DNA from: an uncultured Acetatifactor sp.
GTDB taxonomy: Bacteria > Bacillota > Clostridia > Lachnospirales > Lachnospiraceae
DNA: 64,000 bases
Assembly: GCA_947627535.1 (NCBI GenBank)
Contig: CANQWM010000004.1
Coordinates: 85,623 to 149,622, forward strand
Reading direction: 5' to 3'
Numbering within the stretch: position 1 is the stretch's first letter; every line of letters begins with the position of its first letter. The notes under the pieces were generated by a model. The model searched no databases. It was not told the origin of the DNA and saw only the letters and a list, made by a program, of their open reading frames with translations. The translations under genes were made by a program, and so were the position numbers. Positions 50,779 through 59,056 of the stretch are shown in pieces.

Positions 50779-50850
50779 TTTTCCTGTCCTTCCCGGTTTT
50801 CCTGTCCTTCCCGGCTTTCCTGTCCTTCCCGGCTTTCCTGTCCCTTCCGG
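50779..50850 (-). repeat. 18-bp polypurine tandem repeat (4 copies) between GH115 and GH3
   Basis: Four units of TTTTCCTGTCCTTCCCGG on the plus strand (purine-rich in the mRNA) occupy 50779-50850. A second, 17-bp array lies nearer the GH3 gene (about 50675-50725, with unit TCTGCTTTTCTTTCTGT). The gap holds no gene. Similar polypurine arrays precede feoB and the GH13 gene. Confidence 0.8.
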
Positions 50851-50945
50851 TTTCTCTTCCGTTATTTTATTTTTCCTTCTTGCTGTCTCTTCCCTTTCCT
50901 CTTCTATCCGTCACTTTTCTCCGCTTTCCTGTTTCCGCTCCGGCC

Positions 50946-53837
50946 TCAGCCGATGCGCATACTCTCCTGCGGTCCCAGATAGGATTTGGGAAGCGTCATG
51001 TCCGCCGGATAGATCCGGATCCGCTCCAGCACGACTCCCGCTTCCAGTGCGCCCACGGTAAGCTGCCGGACGCCCTCCTCAAAGTGCATGACCGCGGAAA
51101 CCGTCCGGATCTGGTCCAGAACGCCCTGACACCATCCCGCGTCCCTGTTTTCTCCCGCCTTGAACTGTTCATCCACCAGCTTCAGCGTCTGCATTCCCGT
51201 CCGTCCATCGCCAACGGTCAACCGCATGGCCCGCCCGTTCACCGGCGAATTGGTGGGTGCGGCAAGAAGCTCTACCCGATAGTCTCCCGTCTGCGGGATC
51301 AGGAACTGATAAGTCAGCTCCGGCCGTTCTTCCTTCTCCGTAAAGTCCGCGGTGCAGGGAGATACCTTCACGCCGACGCCGTAACGCCCGTAACCCTTTA
51401 TCACCTGATACGCTCCCCGGCCGGTGTCCTTTTTCGCCATATAATGATCGGCGTCCATAACCGTAACGCCGTTTGCCGGCAGGAAGGTTCCCACAGGCAG
51501 ATTCCCTCGCTCCGGCGCGGAGGCCGTGACCTCCACCGCCACGCAGGTCTCCCCGTCGTCGATCAGAAGTCTCGCCTGCTGCGTCTCCTCCGGCAGCTTC
51601 TCCCGCAGGCAGCGAAGCTCCACCGTCTGCAGCGTTTCCACCTCCCCCGATTCAGGACAGACCTCCAGCCACTCCGGCATCTGCCCGCTTTCCGGCCTTA
51701 CCCGGAACCGGAAGAATCCCACGCCGTCGTTTGCCACCTCAATATCGACCCTGTCACAGCCCGCCCACTGGAAATCGGGGACTCTGATCACGGAAGGCCC
51801 TCCATAGCTCTTTACAAAAACCTCTTCGCTGTCTGCTCTGGAGACGCTCATCCTCGGCTTCTGTACGGGTTCCATCAGACATACATAAGGATATCTGCAT
51901 CCGTCCTCGTTCCAGCGCGTAAACCCGATATGCGCCGCAAGCTGCATGCCGTCCCATTTTCCGCCTTTAAATCTGCCGAATTCCTCCGCCAGCTCTCTGT
52001 CCCTGATGATGGTATTCTGTCCCTGAAAGATCAGCTGGTTTGCCACCGACCGACCCTGAAGCGCATAACGGCGGTTTTTTGCCGCGATCAGATGCATCTT
52101 CAGCAGGTTCATGCTGGCCGTTGCGGAAAAATGCACCATACTGTACCAGGCGTCCTTTTCTTCCGCCGGCAGTTTCCCGTACACTTCTTCGGACAGCTTC
52201 TCCACATCCTCCGCCCGCTTCAGCATCCGGTCCGCCTCCTGATAATGGCAGGGATGATAAATGTCTGCATTCAGCGATTCCGGCCGGCGGAGATGGTTGA
52301 TGTCTATGTACTCCGTAAACACCCTTGCAATCTTTTCCTGAAGGCCGGCATCCGCCAGCGGAAAGCACTTCGACGCCCAGAGCGCGGTAAACTCCCGATA
52401 ACTCTCCGGGTTGGATATCCCCCATTTTTCATAGTCATAGGCAAGGGCCATAAAATAGGTCAGGGGCACCTCATGGAATTTCAGATCTCCCACGTTCACG
52501 ATCCAAAGATCCCGCACGCCGTACTCATACGCCGTGCACATCTGTTCCCAGGTCTTTGACAGAGGGGTGGAATCCACCCATTCATAGGAAATGGGGCCGC
52601 CGTGATAGTCGAAATGATAGTACATGCCGAATCCGCCGGGCCGGTTGCGCCAGGAGACTTCCGGCAATGTTCTCATATGGCCGAAATTGTCCTCGCAGAG
52701 CATACAGATCACGCCGTCCAGCTCTTCCCAGTCCTTGAGTCCCAGCGTATTTTCGTCCCCGTAAAAGTAAGCTTCCACTTCCTTATAAAGAGCGAGCATC
52801 TGGGGCACCTTGGAAAGATCCGGATTGACATACTTCCGGATCAGCTCCCGCTGTTTTCGGATAATATCCTTCAGAAGCTCCACATTCTCCTGTACCGTTG
52901 CGTTTTCTCCCAGCATGGAGGTATCCCGCTCCCCCCGCATGCCGATGGTGATGATGTTCTCATATTTTCCGCTCCGCTTCAGGCTGTCCTCCCAGTAGTT
53001 CAAAAGCCCCTGTTCGTTGGTATAAAAATTCCATTCGTTCCCGTAGCGCGTCCCTTCGCCCCGGACCTTGTCCCACTCCTCGCTGGCGCGAAGACAGGGC
53101 TCATGGTGGGAATAACCCATGACGACGCCGTAGATGTCCGCCAGCTCTTCATTCCTGCTGCCGGGACCGTCCAGAGGGAAGGAAGCCGACCACATGGCGG
53201 GCCAGAGATAATTTCCCTTCATCCGCAGGAGAAATTCAAATACATGGCGGTACGCATCGGCGTTAAAGCCCCCGAAATGATCGTTGACCCAGTTGCCGAA
53301 GCAGGGCCACTCGTCGTTGATAAAGAATCCCCTATACCGGACGCTGGGCTCCTTTGACGTCGTCTGAATGTCCTCTTTGATAACAGACTGCGCTGCTTTT
53401 GCAGGCGCCGCGTCTCCCCAGTAGACCAGGGGCGTCACCCCCAGATACTCGGACAGCGTAAACATACCATAGATGGTTCCCCTCTTATCGCTTCCACAGA
53501 TCACAAGCGCTCCCTTTACGCCGGGAAAAGGCTGTTCCACCAGTGCGATCCGAAATACCTCCCGCTTTCCCGACAGCTCCGACGCGGAAAACCTTCCTTC
53601 CGCTTCCAGCCGTTCCAGCAGGGGGCTTTTCCCCAGCGTGGCACAGAAGATCACGCCCTCCGCCGGTCTATCCGCGCCGTCCTCAAGGCATTTTTCCGTC
53701 ACGATCTCCGGTTTCCGGTCCGTCACCAGACAGATATCCTCCGCCACCGCGTCCGCGATAAGTCTTACGCCCTCAAAGGCCGTACTCTCAACAAGTATGG
53801 GCAGACCTTTGCCGCCCTCCACAAGCTTAAGCTCCAT
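50946..53837 (-). CDS. GH115 xylan alpha-1,2-glucuronidase
   Basis: A 963-residue GH115 enzyme, a usual length for the family. Family segments include RYRGFFINDEWPCFGNWVND near residue 165, FEFLLRMKGNYLWPAMW near 210, MGYSHHEPCLRASEEWDK near 245, and a GGFGMYYHFDYHGGPISYEW pattern near 415. It removes glucuronic or 4-O-methylglucuronic acid from xylan and its fragments. No signal peptide is visible, so it probably acts on imported oligosaccharides. GGGG precedes the ATG. It is 78 bp downstream of the SGNH esterase and upstream of GH3 in one operon. Confidence 0.93.
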   Translation of the reverse strand: MELKLVEGGKGLPILVESTAFEGVRLIADAVAEDICLVTDRKPEIVTEKCLEDGADRPAEGVIFCATLGKSPLLERLEAEGRFSASELSGKREVFRIALVEQPFPGVKGALVICGSDKRGTIYGMFTLSEYLGVTPLVYWGDAAPAKAAQSVIKEDIQTTSKEPSVRYRGFFINDEWPCFGNWVNDHFGGFNADAYRHVFEFLLRMKGNYLWPAMWSASFPLDGPGSRNEELADIYGVVMGYSHHEPCLRASEEWDKVRGEGTRYGNEWNFYTNEQGLLNYWEDSLKRSGKYENIITIGMRGERDTSMLGENATVQENVELLKDIIRKQRELIRKYVNPDLSKVPQMLALYKEVEAYFYGDENTLGLKDWEELDGVICMLCEDNFGHMRTLPEVSWRNRPGGFGMYYHFDYHGGPISYEWVDSTPLSKTWEQMCTAYEYGVRDLWIVNVGDLKFHEVPLTYFMALAYDYEKWGISNPESYREFTALWASKCFPLADAGLQEKIARVFTEYIDINHLRRPESLNADIYHPCHYQEADRMLKRAEDVEKLSEEVYGKLPAEEKDAWYSMVHFSATASMNLLKMHLIAAKNRRYALQGRSVANQLIFQGQNTIIRDRELAEEFGRFKGGKWDGMQLAAHIGFTRWNEDGCRYPYVCLMEPVQKPRMSVSRADSEEVFVKSYGGPSVIRVPDFQWAGCDRVDIEVANDGVGFFRFRVRPESGQMPEWLEVCPESGEVETLQTVELRCLREKLPEETQQARLLIDDGETCVAVEVTASAPERGNLPVGTFLPANGVTVMDADHYMAKKDTGRGAYQVIKGYGRYGVGVKVSPCTADFTEKEERPELTYQFLIPQTGDYRVELLAAPTNSPVNGRAMRLTVGDGRTGMQTLKLVDEQFKAGENRDAGWCQGVLDQIRTVSAVMHFEEGVRQLTVGALEAGVVLERIRIYPADMTLPKSYLGPQESMRIG

Positions 53838-53915
53838 AACACCCCTTTCCGCTGCACCCCCGCAGCCTCCGTATTCTGTTTTTGTCCTTCCCCATACCGC
53901 CCTGGGACGTATTTC

Positions 53916-55613
53916 TTATACGTACCCGAATCCAAGTATGGTAAACTGCTTTTCCTCGTCCCCCGGCTGCATTCTGACCTCCAGTCGGTGTTCCTTCTTT
54001 TCCGCTCCGCGCAGGCAGATCAGGGAATTGCAGTGATTCCATCCCACCTCCCGGGGATTGATACTGCGCACCTTCTCTCCGTCCACAAAGATATCCGCCA
54101 CGCCGGTCTTCGGATCCGCGGAATCCTTTTCCACGATCATCAGCGCGCTGCAGACAATGTCCATGACAAACGGCCTGCTGCCGCCTTCGTGCTTCCAGTT
54201 GTCCGGAAACTGGGGCGTCTGTTTCAGATCCAGATTCCGTTCCACCGCCTGCAGTTCTGTATCCGTCCCGGAGAAATCGCCGCAGTCGATCCTTACCCCT
54301 TCCGGCACATTCTTCCGGTCCAGAAGCTTTACGTCCGCGAACTCCCTTCCAAAGGGCGCTTCGATCCCGCGAAGGTCCGGCTCCGTCACATCCCCCGGCA
54401 TGCCGTCCACCGTCCGAAACAGCTGTACAAGGCAGTCCGCCATCACGGTATGGCCAAGGTTGCTGGGGTGATATACGTCGTAAAAGAACTGGGCCTTGCT
54501 GAAAACCCTGCCCTGTCCGGGCTTTTTGTAGAACTGCTCCACCACGCAGTCCTTCACACTGACCATGGGAAGATGATAAGCGTATCCTGCCTTCCCAAGC
54601 CGGTCCTGAAGGTTCCAGTCGTCCGTGAACACGGCGAACAGGAGCACCACGGCGGGCTGGCTTTCCGAATACCAGATCTTGTTGATCAGGCTGTCGTAGC
54701 ACTCGCCCTTGGTCTCGTCTCCCTCGTCGTTCACGGCGAATTCCACCACGACCACATCCGGCTTTTCTTTTCCCCCGCCGCAGACGTCCCGCTCATAGCG
54801 CACCACGCCAAGCTCCGAAGAAGTTCCGCCCACGCCGGCTTTTATATAATGAATGTTTTCTTCCGTTCCCCTGCCTGCCAGACTGCAGAAGCCCTGGAAC
54901 GCTTTGTAGGCGTAACACTGGGTATGGATGGGGATGGCCCCCGCTCCCTGGGTGATGGAGCCCCCGATAAAGGCCACGGTCACATCCTCGCCCTTTTTCG
55001 CCCGCTCTATCGCTCTCTTCAGCCGCAGCGTGTTTCCCGTCTGCATCAGGGATTTTTCCAGCATCCGCTTATATTCCGGGCATTCCAGATCGATCTCGCC
55101 TTCCTCCTCCGGCTCCGGCGCATCAAAGCCGTCCTGCAGATACAGCCGCACGGAAACTCTGGCCAGCTCGCCGGCCTTCTGAAACAAAAAGCGGATCTGT
55201 CCCGGCACTCTGTCGTCATCGGACCATTCCACCTCGTCCAGCCGGATGACCTTCTCCCTGCCGTCCGCGGGAATCGTTGCGCAGAACGTGGTACCGGACC
55301 GATACGGATCCCGCTTCCCGTACATCTGCATGGCAAATTCCACGTTTTCTCCGGGCGTATCGGTCTCCGCCGTCACGCCTATGGAATACACGAGACGCCG
55401 GAAGCCTTCCGAGGTGGGAAGCAGTCCCAGAATCTCTTCGTCCGTGATCGAACCTGTGATCCGCGCAAAACTTACCATCCGGGAATCGTCCAGATAAATC
55501 GTCTGGAGTCCTCTGCCGTCCGGCTGGGGCGAACCCGCAACCTCTTTATTTCTCATAATGTAGAAACTTTTCCGCTTTTTCTCCGGATCTTTCGGAGCCT
55601 TGGGTCCTGCCAT
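53916..55613 (-). CDS. SGNH/GDSL-family carbohydrate esterase
   Basis: A 565-residue protein. A jelly-roll-like N-terminal domain (residues 1-165) precedes an SGNH hydrolase core: block I FIGGSITQGAGA with the Ser near 195, block II GVGGTSS, block III VEFAVNDEGD with the Asn, and block V DVYHPSNLGH with Asp and His. A C-terminal beta-domain completes it. In operon with GH115 and GH3 it most likely deacetylates xylo-oligosaccharides in the cytoplasm, as no signal peptide is seen. The ATG at 55613 is 5-6 nt after GGAGG; the longer frame begins ahead of that box. It is the first gene of the operon. Confidence 0.85.
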   Translation of the reverse strand: MAGPKAPKDPEKKRKSFYIMRNKEVAGSPQPDGRGLQTIYLDDSRMVSFARITGSITDEEILGLLPTSEGFRRLVYSIGVTAETDTPGENVEFAMQMYGKRDPYRSGTTFCATIPADGREKVIRLDEVEWSDDDRVPGQIRFLFQKAGELARVSVRLYLQDGFDAPEPEEEGEIDLECPEYKRMLEKSLMQTGNTLRLKRAIERAKKGEDVTVAFIGGSITQGAGAIPIHTQCYAYKAFQGFCSLAGRGTEENIHYIKAGVGGTSSELGVVRYERDVCGGGKEKPDVVVVEFAVNDEGDETKGECYDSLINKIWYSESQPAVVLLFAVFTDDWNLQDRLGKAGYAYHLPMVSVKDCVVEQFYKKPGQGRVFSKAQFFYDVYHPSNLGHTVMADCLVQLFRTVDGMPGDVTEPDLRGIEAPFGREFADVKLLDRKNVPEGVRIDCGDFSGTDTELQAVERNLDLKQTPQFPDNWKHEGGSRPFVMDIVCSALMIVEKDSADPKTGVADIFVDGEKVRSINPREVGWNHCNSLICLRGAEKKEHRLEVRMQPGDEEKQFTILGFGYV

Positions 55614-55779
55614 ATTTTCCTCCGTTTCCGCCCTTTTGGGCATACGATGTCCATTTTCTATAGTTTACAATATTTTCCGTCCGGATGGCTCCTTAAACCT
55701 TGTGAAATCCTGCGCATATTTTGCTATTTTGTATCGGGACACGGCTCTTAACTGGCATGGCAAAAAAGTTTTGTTCTGG

Positions 55780-55978
55780 ACCTTTTAATCAATCCAGTTC
55801 TGCGTTACACTATCTCTGACATCCGGCCGGAACAGTCGTATCCCGATTTCTGTCCAGGGCGGGCAGGTGTGCAGGCAAGGCAGGCTTTGCCGCCCCGGCT
55901 TACCGGCATGGGGAATCGGAAGGAAATTAAAATAGGAAGGAACCGCCGACGGACACGGCGGAAAAGAGGACAACAATT
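55780..55978 (+). other. Structured leader ahead of the ECF S component (no gene)
   Basis: In the 365-bp gap 55614-55978 no gene is seen. The complementary segments CCGATT (55843-55848) and AATCGG (55914-55919) could form a closing stem around about 65 nt containing two smaller stems (GGCAGGCTTTGCCG and CCCCGG/CCGGCATGGGG areas). Such a fold could be an aptamer for the ligand of the transporter. I do not recognise a known riboswitch class. Confidence 0.3.
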
Positions 55979-56890
55979 ATGGAAAAAAGAGAAAAGAAAT
56001 ATGGCCTGCTGATCATAGGTGCGCTTCTTCTTGCGGCAGGCATCATCCTGGCGGTGGTCACCCATAACACCAGCTACCGCGACTCCGTAAAAACCGGAGA
56101 AGAACTGAAGGAACTCACAACACAGATAAGCGCCGTGCAGGACGGGGACGCCGAAGGGGATCTGGACGCTTTAAACGCCCGGTCGGCCCAGCTGTCTGAC
56201 CAAAAGCTTCGTCAGGAACGCCCGTATTCTTACTGCCTGACCCTTGTGTTTTTTGCGCTTCTCCTGACAGGAAAGGGAATCTGCAACGCCGTCTTCGGCG
56301 TGCCAGAGGCCAGGCCCCGCACCGTCCGGCAGCTTGCCATGGCGGGACTTCTGGCGGCGTTATGCTATATCGGATTCGCCTTTTTCAAGATTGACATTCC
56401 GGTGGGCACGGAAAAAACCGCTTTTCATTTCGGAAATGTTTTCTGTGTGCTGGCGGCCCTTCTGCTGGGCGGGTACTGGGGCGGCCTTGCAGGCGCCGTG
56501 GGCATGACCATCGGCGACCTGACTACCTCCTATGTGACCAGCGCCCCGAAAACCTTTCTGCTCAAGCTGCTGATCGGCCTGATCGTGGGGCTTGTGGCGC
56601 ACAGGCTTCTGAAACTCAGCCGCAGCCACTCCGCAAAGTATGTGACCGGCGCGACCATCGCGGCCAGCGCCTGCGGCATGATATTCAACGTGATCGCGGA
56701 CCCCATCGTGGGATATTTCTATAAGACTTATCTGCTGGGCGTTCCCCAGGACATCGCCTCCACGCTTGCAAAGCTGGCGGCTGTGACCACAGCAGTCAAC
56801 GCCGTGATCGCCGTGATCGCTTCCACGGTGTTTTATCTGGCGCTTCGCCCCGCCCTGCGGAAGGCCGGACTGTTCCCGGAAGATGTATAA
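55979..56890 (+). CDS. ECF transporter S component with extra N-terminal membrane region
   Basis: A 303-residue membrane protein. The last 180 residues match ECF S components: LAMAGLLAALCYIGF, VFCVLAALLLGGYWGGLAGAVGMTIGDL, and an ALRPALRKAG end, with about six helices. The N-terminal 100 residues are additional: one helix (GLLIIGALLLAAGIILAVV), a charged loop and a second helix. S components bind a vitamin or similar nutrient and work with a shared EcfAA'T energy unit that is not in this window. The substrate is unknown. It is transcribed alone on the plus strand. Confidence 0.85.
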   Translation: MEKREKKYGLLIIGALLLAAGIILAVVTHNTSYRDSVKTGEELKELTTQISAVQDGDAEGDLDALNARSAQLSDQKLRQERPYSYCLTLVFFALLLTGKGICNAVFGVPEARPRTVRQLAMAGLLAALCYIGFAFFKIDIPVGTEKTAFHFGNVFCVLAALLLGGYWGGLAGAVGMTIGDLTTSYVTSAPKTFLLKLLIGLIVGLVAHRLLKLSRSHSAKYVTGATIAASACGMIFNVIADPIVGYFYKTYLLGVPQDIASTLAKLAAVTTAVNAVIAVIASTVFYLALRPALRKAGLFPEDV

Positions 56891-56904
56891 ACAGCACCTG
56901 TTAT

Positions 56905-57858
56905 TTATTTCTGAAACCGGATCGTAACATTGCCCATGGAACAATCAATCCGCATGTCCTTGGATGCGTCGTTCTGGATGGTCTGTTTCACTGCCAGTCC
57001 GTCAAAGTCCTGCTCTCCCAGATCCAGATTGCCGGCAGACACGTTCAGCTCGTAATTAAAGTCCTGACGGCTGCCGGCAAGGGTCAGCTCGAGATTTCCC
57101 ATGGAGCATACCAGATCCGCGTCCTCCCGGAGAGAACCGCTCCCCACCAGTTCTCCCATACCGATCTCCGCGTGAAAGGCGCCCACGTTCATCTCCGGAA
57201 GTTTTGCCTGCCCCGCTCCCACACTGATCTCCAGCTTGTCGGCAGCCAGCTCCCCAGCCGTGATCTGTCCGGCGCCCACCTCCAGATTTACCTCGCCAGC
57301 CTTCAGATGGTCCGCCTGGATCTGTCCGGCGCCGAGTTCTATATCCACCTGTTCAAAATATCGCCCCTCCGGAATGTAGAGAGTCAGACCGCCCTCGCTT
57401 TTTCCGAACGTCAGCCCCGGCACATCGGAATTGACCGCTTTTAAAAAGAGAACGCCCTCCGACACATAGCACTGAAACCGCTCCACATCCTCCGCCGTCA
57501 GAGAAAACGCTCCGTCCGCAGACGGCGCCGTCCGGAAAGAATAGCCCCCTATCTCGATTCGCAGCTTCTTCACGTCTTTGTCAGGGATGGCAGCGGTCGT
57601 ATCCCCTTCCATCAAAGGATAGTCCTCATCGTAGATGTTCGATGTATCCAGCTCATACATCCAGTCTTCTTTCCAGTAAATTCCAAAAGGTATTCCCCGA
57701 TCGCCCAGATCAAGATGCAGTCTGCCGCCGGTTACGCGTTCCACCGCCTCGGAGATCCTTTCTCTCCCTCCGACGGTACTTGCCATAACGGCCAGCGCCG
57801 CTCCAAAAAGCAGCAAAATCACCGCCAGGATCGCACAGACCTTCAAAAATTTCTTCAT
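56905..57858 (-). CDS. DUF4097-type beta-repeat membrane protein
   Basis: A 317-residue protein with one N-terminal transmembrane helix (FLKVCAILAVILLLFGAALA) and a large extracytoplasmic right-handed beta-repeat domain. Repeats such as VDIELGAGQIQA, VNLEVGAGQITA and LEISVGAGQAKL recur about every 20 residues, typical of DUF4097/DUF4098 proteins. The role of the family is unknown; it is linked to envelope stress sensing through PadR neighbours. The ATG at 57858 is preferred because GGGGGAAG precedes it and it starts the helix; the longer frame is not needed. It is the third gene of padR-DUF1700-DUF4097. Confidence 0.87.
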   Translation of the reverse strand: MKKFLKVCAILAVILLLFGAALAVMASTVGGRERISEAVERVTGGRLHLDLGDRGIPFGIYWKEDWMYELDTSNIYDEDYPLMEGDTTAAIPDKDVKKLRIEIGGYSFRTAPSADGAFSLTAEDVERFQCYVSEGVLFLKAVNSDVPGLTFGKSEGGLTLYIPEGRYFEQVDIELGAGQIQADHLKAGEVNLEVGAGQITAGELAADKLEISVGAGQAKLPEMNVGAFHAEIGMGELVGSGSLREDADLVCSMGNLELTLAGSRQDFNYELNVSAGNLDLGEQDFDGLAVKQTIQNDASKDMRIDCSMGNVTIRFQK

Positions 57859-57875
57859 GAATGCTTCCCCCTTCT

Positions 57876-58580
57876 CTAATGCGCCTTTTTGCGGAACAGA
57901 CCCGCGATTCCTCTGCAGACAGCCGGTGTGGCCACACAGCCCAGGACGACGGCCAATATCAGGAACAGAATGCCGATTCCGCCGCAGACCATGCCCGCCC
58001 CGACGACGCCGGCCCCCGCCAGCGCATCCGACGGAATGCATACAACACCCACCGCCAGAAGGACGAACATCACCAGTATCAGAGCGGCCGCCACTGCGCC
58101 GAAGCTTATGACAATGGCAAACCACGCCGCCGCAACACCCAGAAATACGCCGAACAGCCCCAGCGCCAGACCCAGAAGCACCGGCGAAGCACAGACAAAG
58201 AGAAGGATAAGAAGAAGGATCCCCCAGACAGGCATCTCTTTTTTACCGGAGCCCTTTTTCCCCTCTGCCGGGCCGGCCTCCGACGTCTTTTGTCCCTCAT
58301 CCGGCGCATCCTGCCTTTCCTTCCGCGCCTTCCCGTATTCCACCAGCGCCCGGTCGGACGGCCTGCTGTCCCCATTCCCGCCGTCCTGCTCCTGCAGGGA
58401 GCGCCTGATATTTTCCGCCACTGTTTCCGGGCTGCCCAGCGCTTCGATGACTTCCCTTTCCTTTTCCGCTCCCGCGTCGTCAAAATAATCATTGTAATAC
58501 TGCAGGGCCTCCTCCCGCTCCCCGGGAGACACATTCTGGAGCAGCTGTTCCAGCTGCCCGATAAATTCTGTTCTGTTCAT
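57876..58580 (-). CDS. DUF1700 membrane protein
   Basis: A 234-residue protein. Residues 1-60 are the DUF1700 helical module (MNRTEFIGQLEQLL, REEALQYYNDYFDDAG, ALGSPETVAENIRR), then a charged linker and four or five transmembrane helices between residues 115 and 225. The family pairs with PadR regulators and DUF4097 proteins in Bacillota; the function is not known, but co-regulation with envelope stress systems is common. It begins 1 bp after the padR stop codon and ends 17 bp before the DUF4097 gene, so the three genes form one transcript. Confidence 0.88.
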   Translation of the reverse strand: MNRTEFIGQLEQLLQNVSPGEREEALQYYNDYFDDAGAEKEREVIEALGSPETVAENIRRSLQEQDGGNGDSRPSDRALVEYGKARKERQDAPDEGQKTSEAGPAEGKKGSGKKEMPVWGILLLILLFVCASPVLLGLALGLFGVFLGVAAAWFAIVISFGAVAAALILVMFVLLAVGVVCIPSDALAGAGVVGAGMVCGGIGILFLILAVVLGCVATPAVCRGIAGLFRKKAH

Positions 58581-58581
58581 T

Positions 58582-58953
58582 TTACTTTTCCCCGCACTCA
58601 GTGCCATCCTTTCCTGTGTTGGTTCCGGAAGACAGGTCGATCCTGCCCTCAAACAGCCCGGTGATCCGTTCCGCATACTGCCGCCATTCGCTCTCGTACA
58701 GCTTAAGCTGGGCCCATCCTCTGCTGGTCACCTTGTAATACCGACGGTTCCTGCCTGCGCATTCCATGTCGTAAACCTCGAGACATTCCTCCTTCTGAAG
58801 TCTGCGCAGCACCGGGTACAGCGTGGATTCCGACAGTTCAATGACCTGGCGGACCTCCTGGGTGATCTTATAGCCGTATGTCCCTTCCGGCTCCTTCGAC
58901 ACAACGGCAAGCACGATGGCATCCAGCAGGGCGGCTCCCGCATGAAATATCAT
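58582..58953 (-). CDS. PadR-family transcriptional regulator
   Basis: A 123-residue winged-helix repressor. The pattern LLDAIVLAVVSKEPEGTYGYKITQ leads to the recognition helix ELSESTLYPVLRRLQKEECL and the GRNRRYYKVTSRGWAQL wing, as in PadR. The C-terminal helix is short. GGAGG lies 10 nt ahead of ATG 58953; the longer frame starts within the operators and is rejected. It heads the DUF1700-DUF4097 operon, and two near-identical dyads cover its promoter, so autorepression is likely. Confidence 0.92.
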   Translation of the reverse strand: MIFHAGAALLDAIVLAVVSKEPEGTYGYKITQEVRQVIELSESTLYPVLRRLQKEECLEVYDMECAGRNRRYYKVTSRGWAQLKLYESEWRQYAERITGLFEGRIDLSSGTNTGKDGTECGEK

Positions 58954-58978
58954 CTTGCCAGCTCCTCCTGTTCGCATA

Positions 58979-59043
58979 ATATTATACGCCGTATAATATT
59001 GCCTGTTTTGCATATTATACGGCGTATAGTATTTAGTGTCAAT
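58979..59043 (-). promoter_or_regulatory. padR promoter with two PadR-type dyads
   Basis: A perfect promoter, TTGACA (59043-59038), 17-bp spacer, TATAAT (59020-59015). Dyad 1 (59013-59033, half-sites ATATTATACG) overlaps the spacer and -10. Dyad 2 (58979-59001) is a perfect 23-bp palindrome with the same half-site. Their centres are 33 bp apart, three helical turns. This fits repression by a PadR dimer pair. Confidence 0.85.
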
Positions 59044-59056
59044 AGCAAATTTTTAT

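Noticed and set aside
50553..52559. A very long plus-strand open frame (668 codons) over GH115 and the GH3 leader
   Set aside because: It lies opposite well-supported GH genes, has no ribosome-binding site and its protein has no recognisable features; it is a composition effect of GC-rich coding DNA.
53988..55751. A 587-codon plus-strand open frame over the SGNH esterase gene
   Set aside because: The minus-strand esterase has full catalytic blocks and a good start; the opposite frame is His/Arg-rich with no family features.
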